From assembly GCA_036924285.1 (NCBI GenBank), contig JAYKYS010000010.1:2604001-2668000 (forward strand): a stretch of 64,000 bases of DNA, given 5' to 3'. Both the position numbers and the translations under genes were made by a program. This stretch comes from Asterella californica (lineage: Eukaryota > Streptophyta > Marchantiopsida > Marchantiales > Aytoniaceae). Positions 21,801-33,212 of the stretch are shown here, one piece after another (position 1 is the first letter of the stretch; each line of letters starts with the position of its first letter). The notes below the pieces were generated by a model. It ran no database searches. It was not told the DNA's origin and saw only the letters and a program-made list of their open reading frames with translations.

Positions 21801-23939
21801 CGAAGTTGTTTTGAGAAGCACTCGTAAAGTTTGTCGAAGTAGTTGATATATGTGAGCAGCATTGTACATCTGAGTGTTACACTAATCCTTTTTCAAGATG
21901 TCATATGCATGATATTGACTTTTTCGATCCATCATGTTCTTATGTTCGATCTTACAACTCATGTATCCGTAGTAGAATGACATGAATTTGTCATTTGGAT
22001 ACAATATACTGATGTCTGGGTGTCATTTTGTTTCACATATATAACCAATTATTGGACACGCTAGAAAGAATTTGAGATACTTGGAAACCTCTTGCAGTGT
22101 ATATAAAAACTGATGTCGTCAATCATCACTACTTGAAAGTTAACCTTAACTAATGCTCTCACTTTGATCACGAGGTATAGAGTAAGGTACCGTGGAGGTA
22201 CGACCACGAGCAATCGTCTCGGTGTATCAACCTCTCGTATTGTGTAGAAGTATTGCATAAACAAGACGTGTGGAGGATATGTATAAGATGCAGAGTGGAA
22301 ATAAGTGCACCGCGAGAGATGAGCATGCATCAAAAGCAGAAATTTACTTGCTTTCTTGTCTAATTTATTGGTTGTTAGATTAAATTTGCACCCTTTTTGA
22401 GATATTAATCTTGATTTCATCCTTGATGGGATAGCAGATTCAGCAGTTCCATCGTCATGTGGAGACAATGCATAGAACAAATAAAAGATCATACAAACTA
22501 ATAATATGTTGTATAGACGTTTCAAACTAAACTTTCAGTACAAAAATTGTAACATGTTAGACTTTACCATGTGGGCAATTGAGATGCATGACTCACCTTA
22601 AGATGACATGGTATTCTGACCTGCTAACCTGCTGTTGCTAGTCACGATGCGGTCAAGATGAGCGAGCTTAAGAGAGATGCAGTTAGATCCGACAAATGTA
22701 TCAAAGATGCGATCAAGTAAATTTCTCAATCAAAAGAATAATTATTTATGTGTAGATAGTTGTCCAATGTATTTGATATCGTAGTCCACTTCTTATAGAG
22801 TGGATATGAAAATATGTTAGATCACACCTCTGGTAAGTGTGTTGTGCTTGATCATATCTTTCATATCGCCCTTGATTTACTATCAATAATAAAAATAATT
22901 AGTTTATCAAGTTATTTATTACTTCTACAACGCATAAACAAAGAACACAACTTGGCTAAATCCTCTTCCGTTCAAATCATACACTTCAGACAATACATAT
23001 TCAAAAAGCTTATATGGTAGCTTTAGAGACAAAGTTAGTAGAAGTAACTAGCTTTTCTAAATTGATTTCTAGTATTGTTATCTAAAGTTTAACTGAATAT
23101 GCATGCAACATGCAGTTCTCGTCTTGGACAAAGAAAATGACAAACATTTGCTCTGGACGAATAATTCTGTGTTTTCATGTCGTTTTGTCACTTGACTGTC
23201 CTTTTTTAAAATATTGAGTATATTTAGTGTGAAAAATTGTCAAATTAAAACACACACTAAGATTACTTTCCTGCATCTTTTTTATTATTCAGAAGCATCT
23301 ATGTATTGGATTATAGAAATCTGAATACAATGAAGATCTAATAGATCTAAAATAGATAACATGCGATGAGATGTAATATTAATATACTGATATCAAATAT
23401 AATTATTTTATCAACATACTGAGGTTAGTACAGTGGTTGTGTTCCTCGTTTGGAGACTCGATGTCGTTAGCTCAAAACCAAGATCATGCAAGAGAGTGGA
23501 CTCAAAGGACACTTTAAGTAAGTCTAACACGAATTAAAATGAGAACGTTAAAATACATAGAACGAAAGGAGGTCAGGTGAAATGTACACTTTATGAAAAG
23601 GCATGCACAGGGCTCGAGACTAACCGGCATTCTTTGTATTCTTAACTGGCTGGAATTTCTAAAAGTCGGATTCCCAATGATGGTACCCAGATTCGAAACC
23701 GGGACCAAAAGTTTAAAAATCAGATTATCGTCGTGCACATAAGTCAGAATTCAATTTTCTTTTAACCGTATGTCTTCTCTCTTCGGCATGAATAATTTTG
23801 GATTTACATGGTCGACCTAAACCGCATGACGGAAAACAACCAAGTTATAGATATGTGAGACGGATTTAAATTCAACGACTCAGATGTGACGATTAGATCT
23901 AATGATTGAGATTGTATTCATCGGACAGTTATTAATCAA
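21801..23939. other. AT-rich region without recognisable genes
   Basis: Short open frames only, none with a known motif. The frame at 22061-22525 (-) is the longest (154 codons) and has no domain that I recognise. Confidence 0.45.
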
Positions 23940-24840
23940 GATCAAGATATGATCATAGAGGATGCTGCGGATGACGTCAAGATGCTATTAGGATGTTGCG
24001 GGAGATGTTGGACGTGCGAGACGGTGTAGCACTATGACAATCCAGACTCTAGACTTCACAATCGAGACTCGAGACTTGACTCACTTGACACTGTTTCTTC
24101 ATGATTCGAGGTTCCATCGAGATGTTTTGACCTAGAGGTTAGCGGACCGCTGCAGACGACGTATGCCGCTGCACTTTCGCTGATTGATATTGGTTCTTCG
24201 AGAATTGAGGTTCCATCGAGGTGTTTCGATCGAGCGGATGACGTTAGGATGCTGTTAGGGTGCTGCGGGAGAGGTTGGACGTGCACTCATTATTTCTTCG
24301 AGGTTCCATCAATCTTTTTTGACCTAACGGATAACGTTAAGACAATGTTGGGGTGCTGCGGGAGAGGTTGGACGTGCTAGACGGTGCGATACTCCATAGT
24401 CTCGAGTCGAGATTCGGAACTGGAGCGACGGTGGAGCCTGTTATCTATTTCTTTGATTCCGCCGCTGCACTTTCGCTGCTTGGCATTATTTCTTCGAGGT
24501 TCCATCGATCTTTTTTGACCTACAGACGACGTTAGGATGCTGCGGGAGAGGTTGGACATGCCAAACGTTGCGGCAGTCCACAGTCTTGAGTCGAGACTCA
24601 GAACTGGAGCGACGGTGGAGCCTTTAACTTATTTCTTTGAATCCGTCGCTGCACTTTTACTGCTTGGCATTATTTCTTTGAGGTTCCATTGATCTTTTTT
24701 GACCTAGAGGATGACGTTAAGACGCTGTTAGGGTACTGCAAGAGAGGTTGGACGTGCGAGACGGTGCAGCGGTCCAAAGTCTCAAGTTGAGATTTGGAAT
24801 TGGAGTGGTAGTGGAGCATGTAACCTGTTTCTTTGAGCCT
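23940..24840. repeat. Minisatellite array of about 185-195-bp units
   Basis: The core GCTGCGGGAGAGGTTGGACG recurs at about 23996, 24262, 24355, 24540 and 24736. Each is accompanied by copies of GAGGTTCCATCGAT, TTTTTTGACCTA and GACGTTAGGATGC. The last three units are evenly spaced (185 and 196 bp) while the first ones are partial or rearranged. No coding role. Confidence 0.8.
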
Positions 24841-25103
24841 ATAAGCTGTTTTTTTTGGAGTAAGGGCTTACATTTTTGTTTTTCCGTTGCAAACTAACGA
24901 CTGTAAACTTTCATAACGCTAATACTCTAACAGCTACGAGCTTCCATCCTCCATTTTGACTACTGCTCACATTTCTTCATGATAGGTGGATAACTATCCA
25001 TAGCATGTAATCTGAGTTAGACTTGTGAAGACAAGGTTGGTGTTTCTTTTCAATAAGATCACTTGAACTACTCAGGTTCCAGACTGCTCGTAGTTTGCTT
25101 CCT

Positions 25104-25150
25104 TTCCAGTTCCCAACATGAAATCCAGGATTTCATGTTGGGAACTGGAA
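25104..25150. repeat. 47-bp perfect inverted repeat (23-bp arms, 1-nt loop)
   Basis: The arms TTCCAGTTCCCAACATGAAA.. and the complement are perfect over 23 bp, with a single base between them. It abuts a second hairpin at 25151. Confidence 0.95.
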
Positions 25151-25185
25151 CTTTGTCGATATTGTCTACTACAATATCGACAAAG
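25151..25185. repeat. 35-bp perfect inverted repeat (15-bp arms, 5-nt loop)
   Basis: CTTTGTCGATATTGT and its exact complement around CTACT. It follows the 25104 hairpin with no spacer. Confidence 0.95.
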
Positions 25186-25189
25186 GAAA

Positions 25190-27273
25190 AGATCCTCTTG
25201 TTATCCAACATGTCATGTCTAGAGTAGAGGTCCAATGTAAGCTATGGGATGATGCTTGGTATGATTTGTTTGACTAGATATATTTTGATCGAGACCTTGG
25301 AAAAGTATTTTGTAAGGTATGTCATGGTAAGAGTAAGTCACCTTTTGCTCTAGCTGGTGCTGTTAATGTCCGGGTCTCAGCCTTCCATGATCATGCGGGT
25401 ACAACATTGCATAGGACTTTGGCTTAGACTCAACACGAAGGAAAACAAGCTTTCAAGCAAGCTGTCGAAATAGCGAACAGGACTTGCGATCGAACTTTGA
25501 TTACTTTATTTTGTGTCGCATATTTTATAGATAGAGAATGTATTGCATTTTTTAAGTTTCAGTTCTTTGCAGAATGTGAAAATTGTCTCATCTTATATGA
25601 CTGAAAGTATCTATCAGATGACAAGGCGTGCATAGACATTATCACATTTTGCATTAACTTTGTTATGCAAAAACGTACACTTGTCTGAGTTCAGTGCAGT
25701 CGTTTTTTTGGTTCGATGTGTGATGAGACGACCGATATTGTTGTGCATGGTCATTTATCTTTGCAACCTTTTTGGAAGAAGGACATGTGGTAACAACCTT
25801 TCTCGGTCTTATTAGATTGTCTGAGAAGCATTATGAAGCAATTACAGAAACTCTTCTTGAACTACTGAAAGTGTGGGTTGGAACATGAAAAAATGATAAG
25901 TTTTGGTTCTGATGGAGCTTGAGTAATGACTGGTATATAGAACGGAGTTGCATTTCGAATGAAAGGTATTGTCAATCATTTCATACTCTCATTATGTAGT
26001 TCATCGTTCTAATTTAGCGCTTTTAAAGACCTCTAGACACATTTTGTGTGTGATCCTTAGTGAAGATATAGATGATTTGATAAATGCAGTAGCTCTTTAC
26101 TTTAAGAGATCTACTAAACAAAAGAAAGGGTTAGAAGCATTACAATCTAAATTTGCATATTCTCGTAAGTTCCTGAAGCATTATGATCGAACACGTTGGT
26201 TATATCGTCGGAGTGCGGTAACTAGTCTCTGTGACTCTTTGGAGTCTGTTTTGTATTTTCTCTCTGAAGTAGATCTCACTGAGGATCATGGAGTAGGTGC
26301 TCAGCTTTTCACAAAGCTTCATTTTTTCAAGATTGTCTATTGTTTGTTTTTTCTTGCAGATAATTTACAATCTTTGAGTGTGTTGTCGTGGATTTTTCAG
26401 CAGAATTTGTAGATGTTAGTACCATAGGTGCGTTGATTGCGAATGAAGTAGCTATCATCCGAATGCATTATATTGTCGATCTTAGTGTTAACTTCAATAC
26501 TTTCTTCATCAATGAAGATGTTGGATATCATCTTCTGTCGAATTATGATCCGGAAGGTGGCTTCTAGAAGCGTATGCATTCAGAGGTAAGAGGTAGTTTC
26601 TTTCATTCTGTTCAACTAGAGAGGGACCGGTTAGGAAGAGACTTGGAAAAGACGGTGAGTTTCCAGAAAATTTTCTCTGAGTCCATTTGTTCACAGCTAT
26701 TGGAGAGATTATCTAATAATGATCTAGTTGGAGCATTTAAGATTTTATCTCCTTCACAAATGTCATCTCAACTAGTTCCTTTACTTGATTGGGGGTCTAA
26801 GGAACTTCAACTTCTTTGTGCTCATTTTGGAACAGAAAAACATGTGAGAGGGGTCTTACGTGCCCCTTTTGTGCAACCAGTCTCTCTAAAGTTAGAGTTT
26901 CAACAGTTTAAAACTCACGCACATAATGAGTTTAGGTACTCCTCGTTTAGAGATCTGTGGACGATGATAAGTTTCAGTGATACTCTAAAATGTAAGTATC
27001 TATAACTATCTATCTTGGCTGTATTGCTCATGTTCAATGTGTGTTTATAGCACACTGTGAGAGGACATTGAGTATACAGAGTGTTATTAAGACAAAGTAC
27101 AGAAATTGTCTGCAGACAACAAACTTAGACAGTGTTATGCGTTTGAACCTAGAAGGACCTAAGGACTGCTTCAAAAATTTGCTATCAGATGCAGTGGAGA
27201 TCTGGAAAAGCACTGTCCACCACCGTCGCTTCGTAAATAACCCGCAGGTATACATGATTGATGCAGCGAACTA
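25190..27273 (+). pseudogene. hAT-superfamily transposase pseudogene
   Basis: Remnant of a hAT transposase of the type with an N-terminal zinc finger as in ZNF862/C17orf113-like proteins. The zinc-finger part reads FCKVCHGKSKSPFALAGAVN (about 25310-25370) followed by HDH..TLHR. The nuclease core starts near 25710 with SMCDETTDI, which holds the first catalytic Asp, and continues with SFGSDGA..MTG at about 25905. The helical part is partly open at 25969-26412 and 26574-27005. The C-terminal dimerisation region (ERTLSIQ..IKTKYRN) is at 27059-27130. Many stops and frameshifts occur, so it is dead. The order of blocks matches intact hAT proteins. Terminal repeats and the 8-bp duplication were not identified, although the double hairpin at 25104-25185 lies at its 5' edge. 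Confidence 0.85.
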
Positions 27274-27391
27274 GCAATTTTAATTCTAACTATTTTGGTT
27301 TTTAGTTTATCTTCTGTATTTCACTTCTTGCACATAACATACTTTTGTACTTTTGATGTTGTAATTTTTTTTCTTAGATAGACTAGTTAGG

Positions 27392-27461
27392 TCTTCTGGT
27401 CCAAACTGGTGGGGAGATTTAGGTCTTTAACCTGAATACAGGTTTAAATCCTGCCAGAAGA
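27392..27461 (+). other. tRNA-like sequence, Lys(UUU)-like, degenerate
   Basis: Seventy bases fold into a cloverleaf-like form. The ends TCTTCTGG/CCAGAAGA pair over 8 bp. A D-arm-like TCC..GGA surrounds a loop with GG. The six-base stem TTTAGG/CCTGAA encloses loop TCTTTAA (anticodon position TTT). A four-base CAGG/CCTG stem encloses TTTAAAT. Position 33 is C rather than U, and the T-loop is not canonical. It could be a tRNA pseudogene, a SINE head or chance. Confidence 0.25.
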
Positions 27462-27505
27462 ATACTAAATATTTGGAATGATGTGTAAGTTAGTGAGGCT
27501 AGTGT

Positions 27506-27547
27506 GAACGCCGGTAAATTAACGCAATCGGTAATTTACCGGCGTTC
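27506..27547. repeat. Perfect inverted repeat, 16-bp arms
   Basis: GAACGCCGGTAAATTA and its exact complement around a 10-nt loop. Confidence 0.93.
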
Positions 27548-28078
27548 AATAACTTTTACCCCGAGCGCTGGGCATGCAGGTATTCTAAAAGATACAGTTC
27601 TTGGGTATATTAAATTATTCCTTAGATAATTACATTATAGTTCTTATTATCTTTAAAGTTCGCATATCCCTTCTACCATTAGCTCATTTTACTTTCCTTC
27701 CGACAGTTAGAAATTCCAAAGTTCTGTCGTACATGTCGGTGACATGTGGGTTTCTTTTTCATCCACTTTAATTTGTTCGCCTTTTTCCCTTTAGGGTTCC
27801 TTTTCATTCAATTCGTAGTTCTTTCTATGTGGTTTCAGCATCTTGCCGTTACGGCTGAATCGCTTGATGAGACTCATTCTTCTCTTTTTCCTTTTCTCCA
27901 GGGTTGTATTTATGAGTCCAATTATGAGTGTAACTTATTTTGTACAAATTCTTATTCCCTCCGAGTCTGGTCAAAGTTACTTAACCGGTTAAACCACAAG
28001 TTTGCCTGTAAAAGTTTGTAAGGGGATGTTAAAATAAAACTTTTTCTAAATATTCTTGACCCGTAGGAGAGAGTTATG

Positions 28079-28108
28079 AATTCGGTCAGGAATATTCCTG
28101 ACCGAATT
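28079..28108. repeat. 30-bp perfect palindrome
   Basis: AATTCGGTCAGGAAT followed by its exact complement with no loop. Confidence 0.95.
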
Positions 28109-28343
28109 TGTGAACATTTTATGCGAGCATTACCCGAGGTGCTCACAGAAAAACACCAGAGGCGTCTTTACTTGCTTTTCGTTAGTTTCCCCATGAGTTT
28201 CTGCAGTAAGAAAATCTATTATTTAAAATAATGATTTTTCAGAAAAATAAAATATCAAAAAAAGGTCGTACGGATAACTCATAATGACATCTTTGTGACA
28301 CCTCTAATGACATCTTTGTCATTTTGAACTTACCATTAAAAAG

Positions 28344-28405
28344 GGCTCACTTCTAAGTATAATTAAATCGTTAGGTCCAGATTTAATTATACTTAGAAGT
28401 GAGCC
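28344..28405. repeat. Perfect inverted repeat, 26-bp arms
   Basis: Arms beginning GGCTCACTTCTAAGTATAAT are perfect over 26 bp around a 10-nt loop. Confidence 0.95.
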
Positions 28406-28630
28406 ACTTTTTCTCCAATCAAAACATATAATTGTTATTCAATCGAGTTTCGTACAAGTTTTCTATCTATATCTGATTGGAAGTCAGAAGTGAAAATTTG
28501 AGAACGATATTAACTTATGTAACTTTTTGATTATTTCAAGATCTCAAAGAGCTATGTATATTATCAAACCTCGACTAGAGAATGAGTTACTTCTGGTCTA
28601 CATGAATACTTTTAGTTAAACCTGAAGACT

Positions 28631-28960
28631 GATTGTCCAAGTAATTCAAACCCCTAGTCACTTGAAACAAATATTAAAGTAAACTGTTATAGTATTCTAA
28701 GAACTTGCCGTTTTTCTTTGCAGGTAATCTAATAATATATTAATATATTAATATATTTTACATTGCATATTCTCTTCAACACTTTTATAGTGTTGAAGAG
28801 AATATGCAATGTAAAATATCGACCAGAATACTCCGTTGCATGATTGTCCAAGTAATCCAAACCCCTAGTCACTTGAAACAAATTTTAAAGTAAACTGTTA
28901 CAGTATTCTAATAACTTGCCGTTTTTCTTTGCAGGTAATATATAATATAATAGTGTTGAA
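28631..28960. repeat. Direct duplication with period of about 212 bp
   Basis: The block 28631-28728 (starting GATTGTCCAAGTAATTCAAA) recurs at 28843-28939 with about five changes. Each copy ends in TTTTTCTTTGCAG followed by GTAAT. A third partial copy follows to about 29060. The inverted repeat at 28753-28819 lies between the copies. Confidence 0.85.
28753..28819. repeat. Perfect inverted repeat, 31-bp arms
   Basis: Arms starting ATATTTTACATTGCATATTC are perfect over 31 bp with loop TTTAT. Partial copies of one arm recur near 28953 and 29010. Confidence 0.95.
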
Positions 28961-29264
28961 GAGAATATGCAATGTAGAAAAAAATATGCAAAGAATAAAG
29001 TCGCTTGAATAGTGTTGAAAGAATATCCAATATAAAATATTGACCAGATTACTCCGTTATTCAGAGCACCTAACGCTTCCTACAGGGTTAGGTATTAAAT
29101 TAAACTCTGAGTAAATTAATGTATTAATGAATACAGCTTCTCGGACCTGTACTTTCTGAAGCACGGCAGTCGAGTCAAGACTAACGGTTTATCCCCTACT
29201 CTCTTCTTGTTTCCCCGTATATACTAACAAAAACATTTATAAAATACTTCTATTACTATACTCA

Positions 29265-29287
29265 TTATATATATATATATATATATT
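29265..29287. repeat. (AT)n microsatellite
   Basis: About eleven uninterrupted AT units. Confidence 0.9.
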
Positions 29288-29349
29288 TCCCCGATAACAA
29301 CAAGTTCCCAAAAGTTCATCCAACATGCATATTACATAATAAGCATCTC

Positions 29350-30182
29350 CAAGCGGGATTTGCATTTGGAGGGCGTTAGGTTGAACTGTTGCTTCTTTTC
29401 TTTAACTGCCATTGGCTGAACGGGGCTTACTGCTACAAAATTTTATTTCCTCCTATCTGCCGCCGCTTGTTTCGACAGCTTCCAAACGTCTTTTTTCGCA
29501 GGATGAAGAAAGAAGATCGAGGGGTGAAGGACGGCGGGGCCGTGGTTTTGGGGGCATGCGTGTTTTCTCCGTGCTCGTTCTCCATGCTCCACCGTGGACG
29601 GCGGACGTCCTCGGGCTGCTGTTGTCCTGCTCGTTTTTCCTCTGCAGTCGTTGAGCTTTGGTGTTTCTGCTCTGCTGCTCGGGGTCTGCTGCAGGGAGTG
29701 TCGACTTCTTTCTATCGAATCCTTCAATTCTTTCGTCCAGGCTTTCGTGTTTCTGGTAGAGGATTGCTGTTCTGCTCGCCGATTCGTCGTTGCTGTTATT
29801 TTGCTGCTGTGATACATATCGATACTTCTGTGATACATTTCTCATTTGCTCGGTTCTCTTATCGAGAAAAATCGAGCAATCAAGAAATCTTTTGGTCCAG
29901 GTTTCGCATCATCAGCATGTTAGACCCAGAAATGCAGGCAGGCCCAGAAATCTTTTGGCCCAATCTGTCCATGCTTTCCCTGAGTATATGTCATTGTGCA
30001 GTGCATTACTTCGTGACATGACGGCCAGACGAGTGGAAGGTTAGTTTCCAGTCTGTTGTCTCCTTGTCTGTTTGCAGTTGGAAGTTTTTTGGTGTTGTCT
30101 CCTTCGCTGTTTTCTCACTGTTTGTTCGTTGTATAGGTGAAACAAGCAACGAGGGACCGTCGAGCACTTAGGAGAAGCTGAA
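29350..30182 (+). pseudogene. HUH-family fragment: leader joined to a C-terminal remnant
   Basis: The part at 29970-30042 translates as FPEYMSLCSALLRDMTARRVEG. It aligns with the C-terminal part of copy A, FPDFMPLCSALQRETTADRA, on the same relative strand. The stretch before it (about 29389-29900) has the T/G-rich character of the copy A leader, and the block GGAGGGCGTTAGG near 29370 resembles GGAGGCGTTAGG at the outer edge of the copy A leader. The conserved HUH body is missing. This is best read as an internally deleted member of the family, or as the end of a copy into which other DNA was inserted. The coding similarity stops at a GT in both copies, so an intron there is possible but unproven. 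The open frame at 29389-30021 is in a different phase and I do not call it a gene. Confidence 0.5.
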
Positions 30183-31756
30183 TGCAGAAGTAAAACATAG
30201 TTTCACAAGTAGCACAACGGCTACTTTCGCAGTGCACATATTAGACTACTGTAGTAGATAGTAGAATACCGTACTACCGTAACAAGTATTGTGCATAGTA
30301 CTTGTTACTTCCATAGTAGGCAGACGACAAGTTTTTTGTTGACGCTATGGTCTTAAGGCCATGTTGTCCATGTATTTCAACTTCTTTTATAATGAATAAA
30401 GTTTGGACGTACCACCGTTATCTTTTGTTTTGCAAAACCATGTTAACACCTTTGGAAGAAATCGGAGCATGAGAGATGAGGTCACAACACATCCTGAAGG
30501 AAAAAATACTCCATGCAGTTCAACTTAGAGATATACCACACGTTTCGAAGTGGCGGGCGGACCGAGCACGGCCGCATCGAAACGTCTTTTATCTCGGGTC
30601 TGCAAAGTGCAGGAAAAAAATGAAACATCTAGAATAGGAAAAACCAGAAGGAAAAAGAGTTTTAATAGCACCCCACACAATTCCAAGCTGAAGCGAAAAT
30701 AATCACTAATCCGTTCGACGCATTCCTTCAACACCCAGGCCGAAGTGAGGAGGTTAATATGCATCGAAAGGTCAGTTTTTGGTGGGAGGGGGGGAGGAAA
30801 GGCGACAACCTGGAAGGGCGCGGGTAAAAATTCCGCTCGTCGGTAGGACACGAGGGGTTTAGACCTAGCTTTTGTATATTCGAGCAAAGTGCGGAGTGGA
30901 AAATCTTCTCATGGACAGGGCGTGTGAGGGAACTGCAGTTCGCGTCATTTAGAGTTACCTGCTATATTATTTCATCTTCGCTTGGGATTCATTTCGTCCG
31001 CACGGAGGTCGCGTGTTTTTCTTTGTTCTGTGGTAGGACCCTGGTGGCTTGTCGATTTCGATCTGTGGCAAGGCCCTGTTGCCATAGATGGCTGTTTCGC
31101 GGACTGTTGTTTCATTTCAGGTCTGTCGTGGTGGTAGCTTTCGCTGTTGTTTTTTGCTCTCGTATCGCTAAACTGACATGTTTGGACGAGCGGCGGTTTG
31201 GCTAGTTCTACTGACGGTTTCTTTGTAGGGTGTGTCATTTTCATAGTTCTTCTCGTGACGGCAGTGGTGACTTATGCTGAATCAAGCGCGGTATCGTGCG
31301 GTCGTTTTTGTTTGCTTTCGGGCTTTGATTCTGCTTTTCGCTCCGGTTTTCTTCGTTCCTTGGTAATTCAGATCGCAACTTATCGACGGGAAGATGTCGG
31401 AGTTGTTTTTCATGTTATTCTTTTGTTGTCTGTTGGTAACTCACACCTTCGTTCTGACTGTGGACGACGAAGCTATCAGCGGGTATGTATCAGAGCTGTT
31501 TCTCACGTCACTGCAGCCGTGCTGGGAAAGACGACAGCAGACGGAGATGGTGATGCAGGGGGATTCAGGCTGACGGAGAACGGGATGATGAGCCACTTTC
31601 GCGTAGTCAGCATAGTGGTGTTGTTGTGGCAGGTTCCGGAGTCTATGTCCATACTTTCATCGAATTTAGATACGTTCACTGTACGTACTCGTTGGTATAT
31701 ATATTCTTCTCGTTTCCGTCCCGCTTCCACTCCATGATGAGATAGTTACTCCAGCC
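30183..31756 (+). other. Leader region of HUH-family copy B
   Basis: This region is T/G-rich on the plus strand, like the copy A leader, with several short open frames of biased composition. AATAAA at about 30395 may be the end signal of the preceding fragment. One copy of a 21-bp direct repeat lies at 30744-30764. No protein is supported here. Confidence 0.45.
30744..30764. repeat. 21-bp direct repeat flanking copy B, left
   Basis: AGTGAGGAGGTTAATATGCA plus T matches 33788-33808 in 20 of 21 positions. The pair brackets HUH-family copy B. Confidence 0.6.
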
Positions 31757-33212
31757 ATGTATTCGGATGATGAGCTGCTGCTTCTTGCTGCATCCTCAGA
31801 AAGAGAAAAGAGTTCAGACGGGTCACTACATTCTCACCCGTCGGCTGGCGTGGTAGATAGTTACTTACTAGAGACACTCTCCTTATTCCTGACAGTGCTC
31901 TCAGGTTTCCAGTAAACGTCCGATGATCGGTTTTAACGAGGGTGCTCTCCAGTTGATCCGTACTTACATTTACCTAGACCTGGCATATTCTTCGAGCACC
32001 GTCCAGTTCCTGCTCAAGTTTGATTGTGTTAAGATCACAAAAACCTGTTATCTCTGTCCTCTTCACGTTCTACCACTCGTCAATTTAGCTGGTCTGTACC
32101 GCTTCTTCTCTTATTCGGAGGACGGTTTATCACTGTATTTACAGGATAGGCGTTTCTGTATGTTTAGTTACCCTGCCTATTTTGTTCGAGAGGGTGGTAG
32201 TAAGCGTTCCACTGTGCATTGCATTTACAGGTTTCACCATTTATCGTGCATATTTACTGAGCTGGACCCCTCCAGTTTCCGCTTTATCTGCCGCCACCAT
32301 ACGGACTTGAGTCGACAATATGTCTCTACGGAAGCAAGCGAGAGCGAGGATCCCGACCCTGGAATTGTCAGTGACAGTGTGTCGACGGGAAGCGACCTTG
32401 ACCCTTCTCTCTTCCCGCTGCTTTCTACTTTCTTGCACAAACAGTGCGTCTCTAGAATGTTTTCTGTCGAGCGGGGTGGCAGTCTCCTGCATTTGCATTT
32501 CCAAGGCGTTATCTCCATCCATGGTAGATCCTGCCTCGAGGTGAAGAAGAAACTGTTGCAAGCACTTGCATGGGACCAACAGCGTCCGATTGGTGCAGAG
32601 TCTGCGTCAAACAGCTCTCAAACAAGGGGTTGCATACATTTGTGAGCATGATTAAGGACGATCAGCTGCAGCATCACCATGCCGTGATGAAAAACATCAC
32701 TGAGAGTATGGTGGCAGACGATAAGGAGTTGTTTATGTTCCTGGAGCTGCAGATATCAAAATCGTGTTGAGCTCAGTTACATGAATATTTTACCCAGGGC
32801 GCTCCAGTTTAACAGATACAAAAGCTCTCATCCGCTCTCCAATACTTTATCTCGCTGTCTTCGTCAGATGCTGCTGTCAGACAAATACTCACCTTCGCCT
32901 AGATGGATAATGCAGGTAGGAATACAGAAGAAACGCTCGGACTCCTTATGAAACTCATTTATCAGGTCAGAGCAGGTGATGCATATTTTCTTTCACATTG
33001 ACAATAGACGATGCTCACATTGCAGCCGCATGTACTTCGAGGCAGGGATAAACGACGAGGAGGGTGCTGTCGACAGTGAGGAGGACAGAGACGAGCAGCG
33101 AGATGCAGCCGGGAACAAAGACGCAGTAGTAGCGACCCAGAAGGACATCTGTCAGAGTTCATACCTCTCGCAGACGTCTTGCTTAGATGCAGGAATGAAC
33201 CATCGACGTTAA
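31757..33212 (+). pseudogene. HUH-motif (Replitron-like) transposon protein, copy B
   Basis: The likely start is the ATG at 31757 (MYSDDELLLL), an acidic N-terminus. A frame change near 31905 leads into the frame open from 31923. The conserved body matches copies A and C: YIYLDL, then CRHH, then FSVERGGSLLHLHFQGV with the HLH codons at 32490-32498. The segment that should carry the catalytic tyrosine reads TFVSMIKDD, so GYC(M/L) is missing through a 12-base in-frame deletion near 32653. Other lesions are a one-base deletion near 32601, another near 32755, and a TGA at 32949-32951 where copy C has TGG. The C-terminal part holds a CSHCSRMYFE stretch (about 33013-33042) that could be half of a zinc-binding site, then an acidic tail ending at 33212. 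Copy B cannot make an active protein. Confidence 0.65.

Noticed and set aside
21643..32951. TGA read as Trp (recoding) in transposon genes
   Set aside because: The same genes also carry TAA, TAG and frameshifts, and the CAX and gypsy frames use normal stops; decay explains it better.
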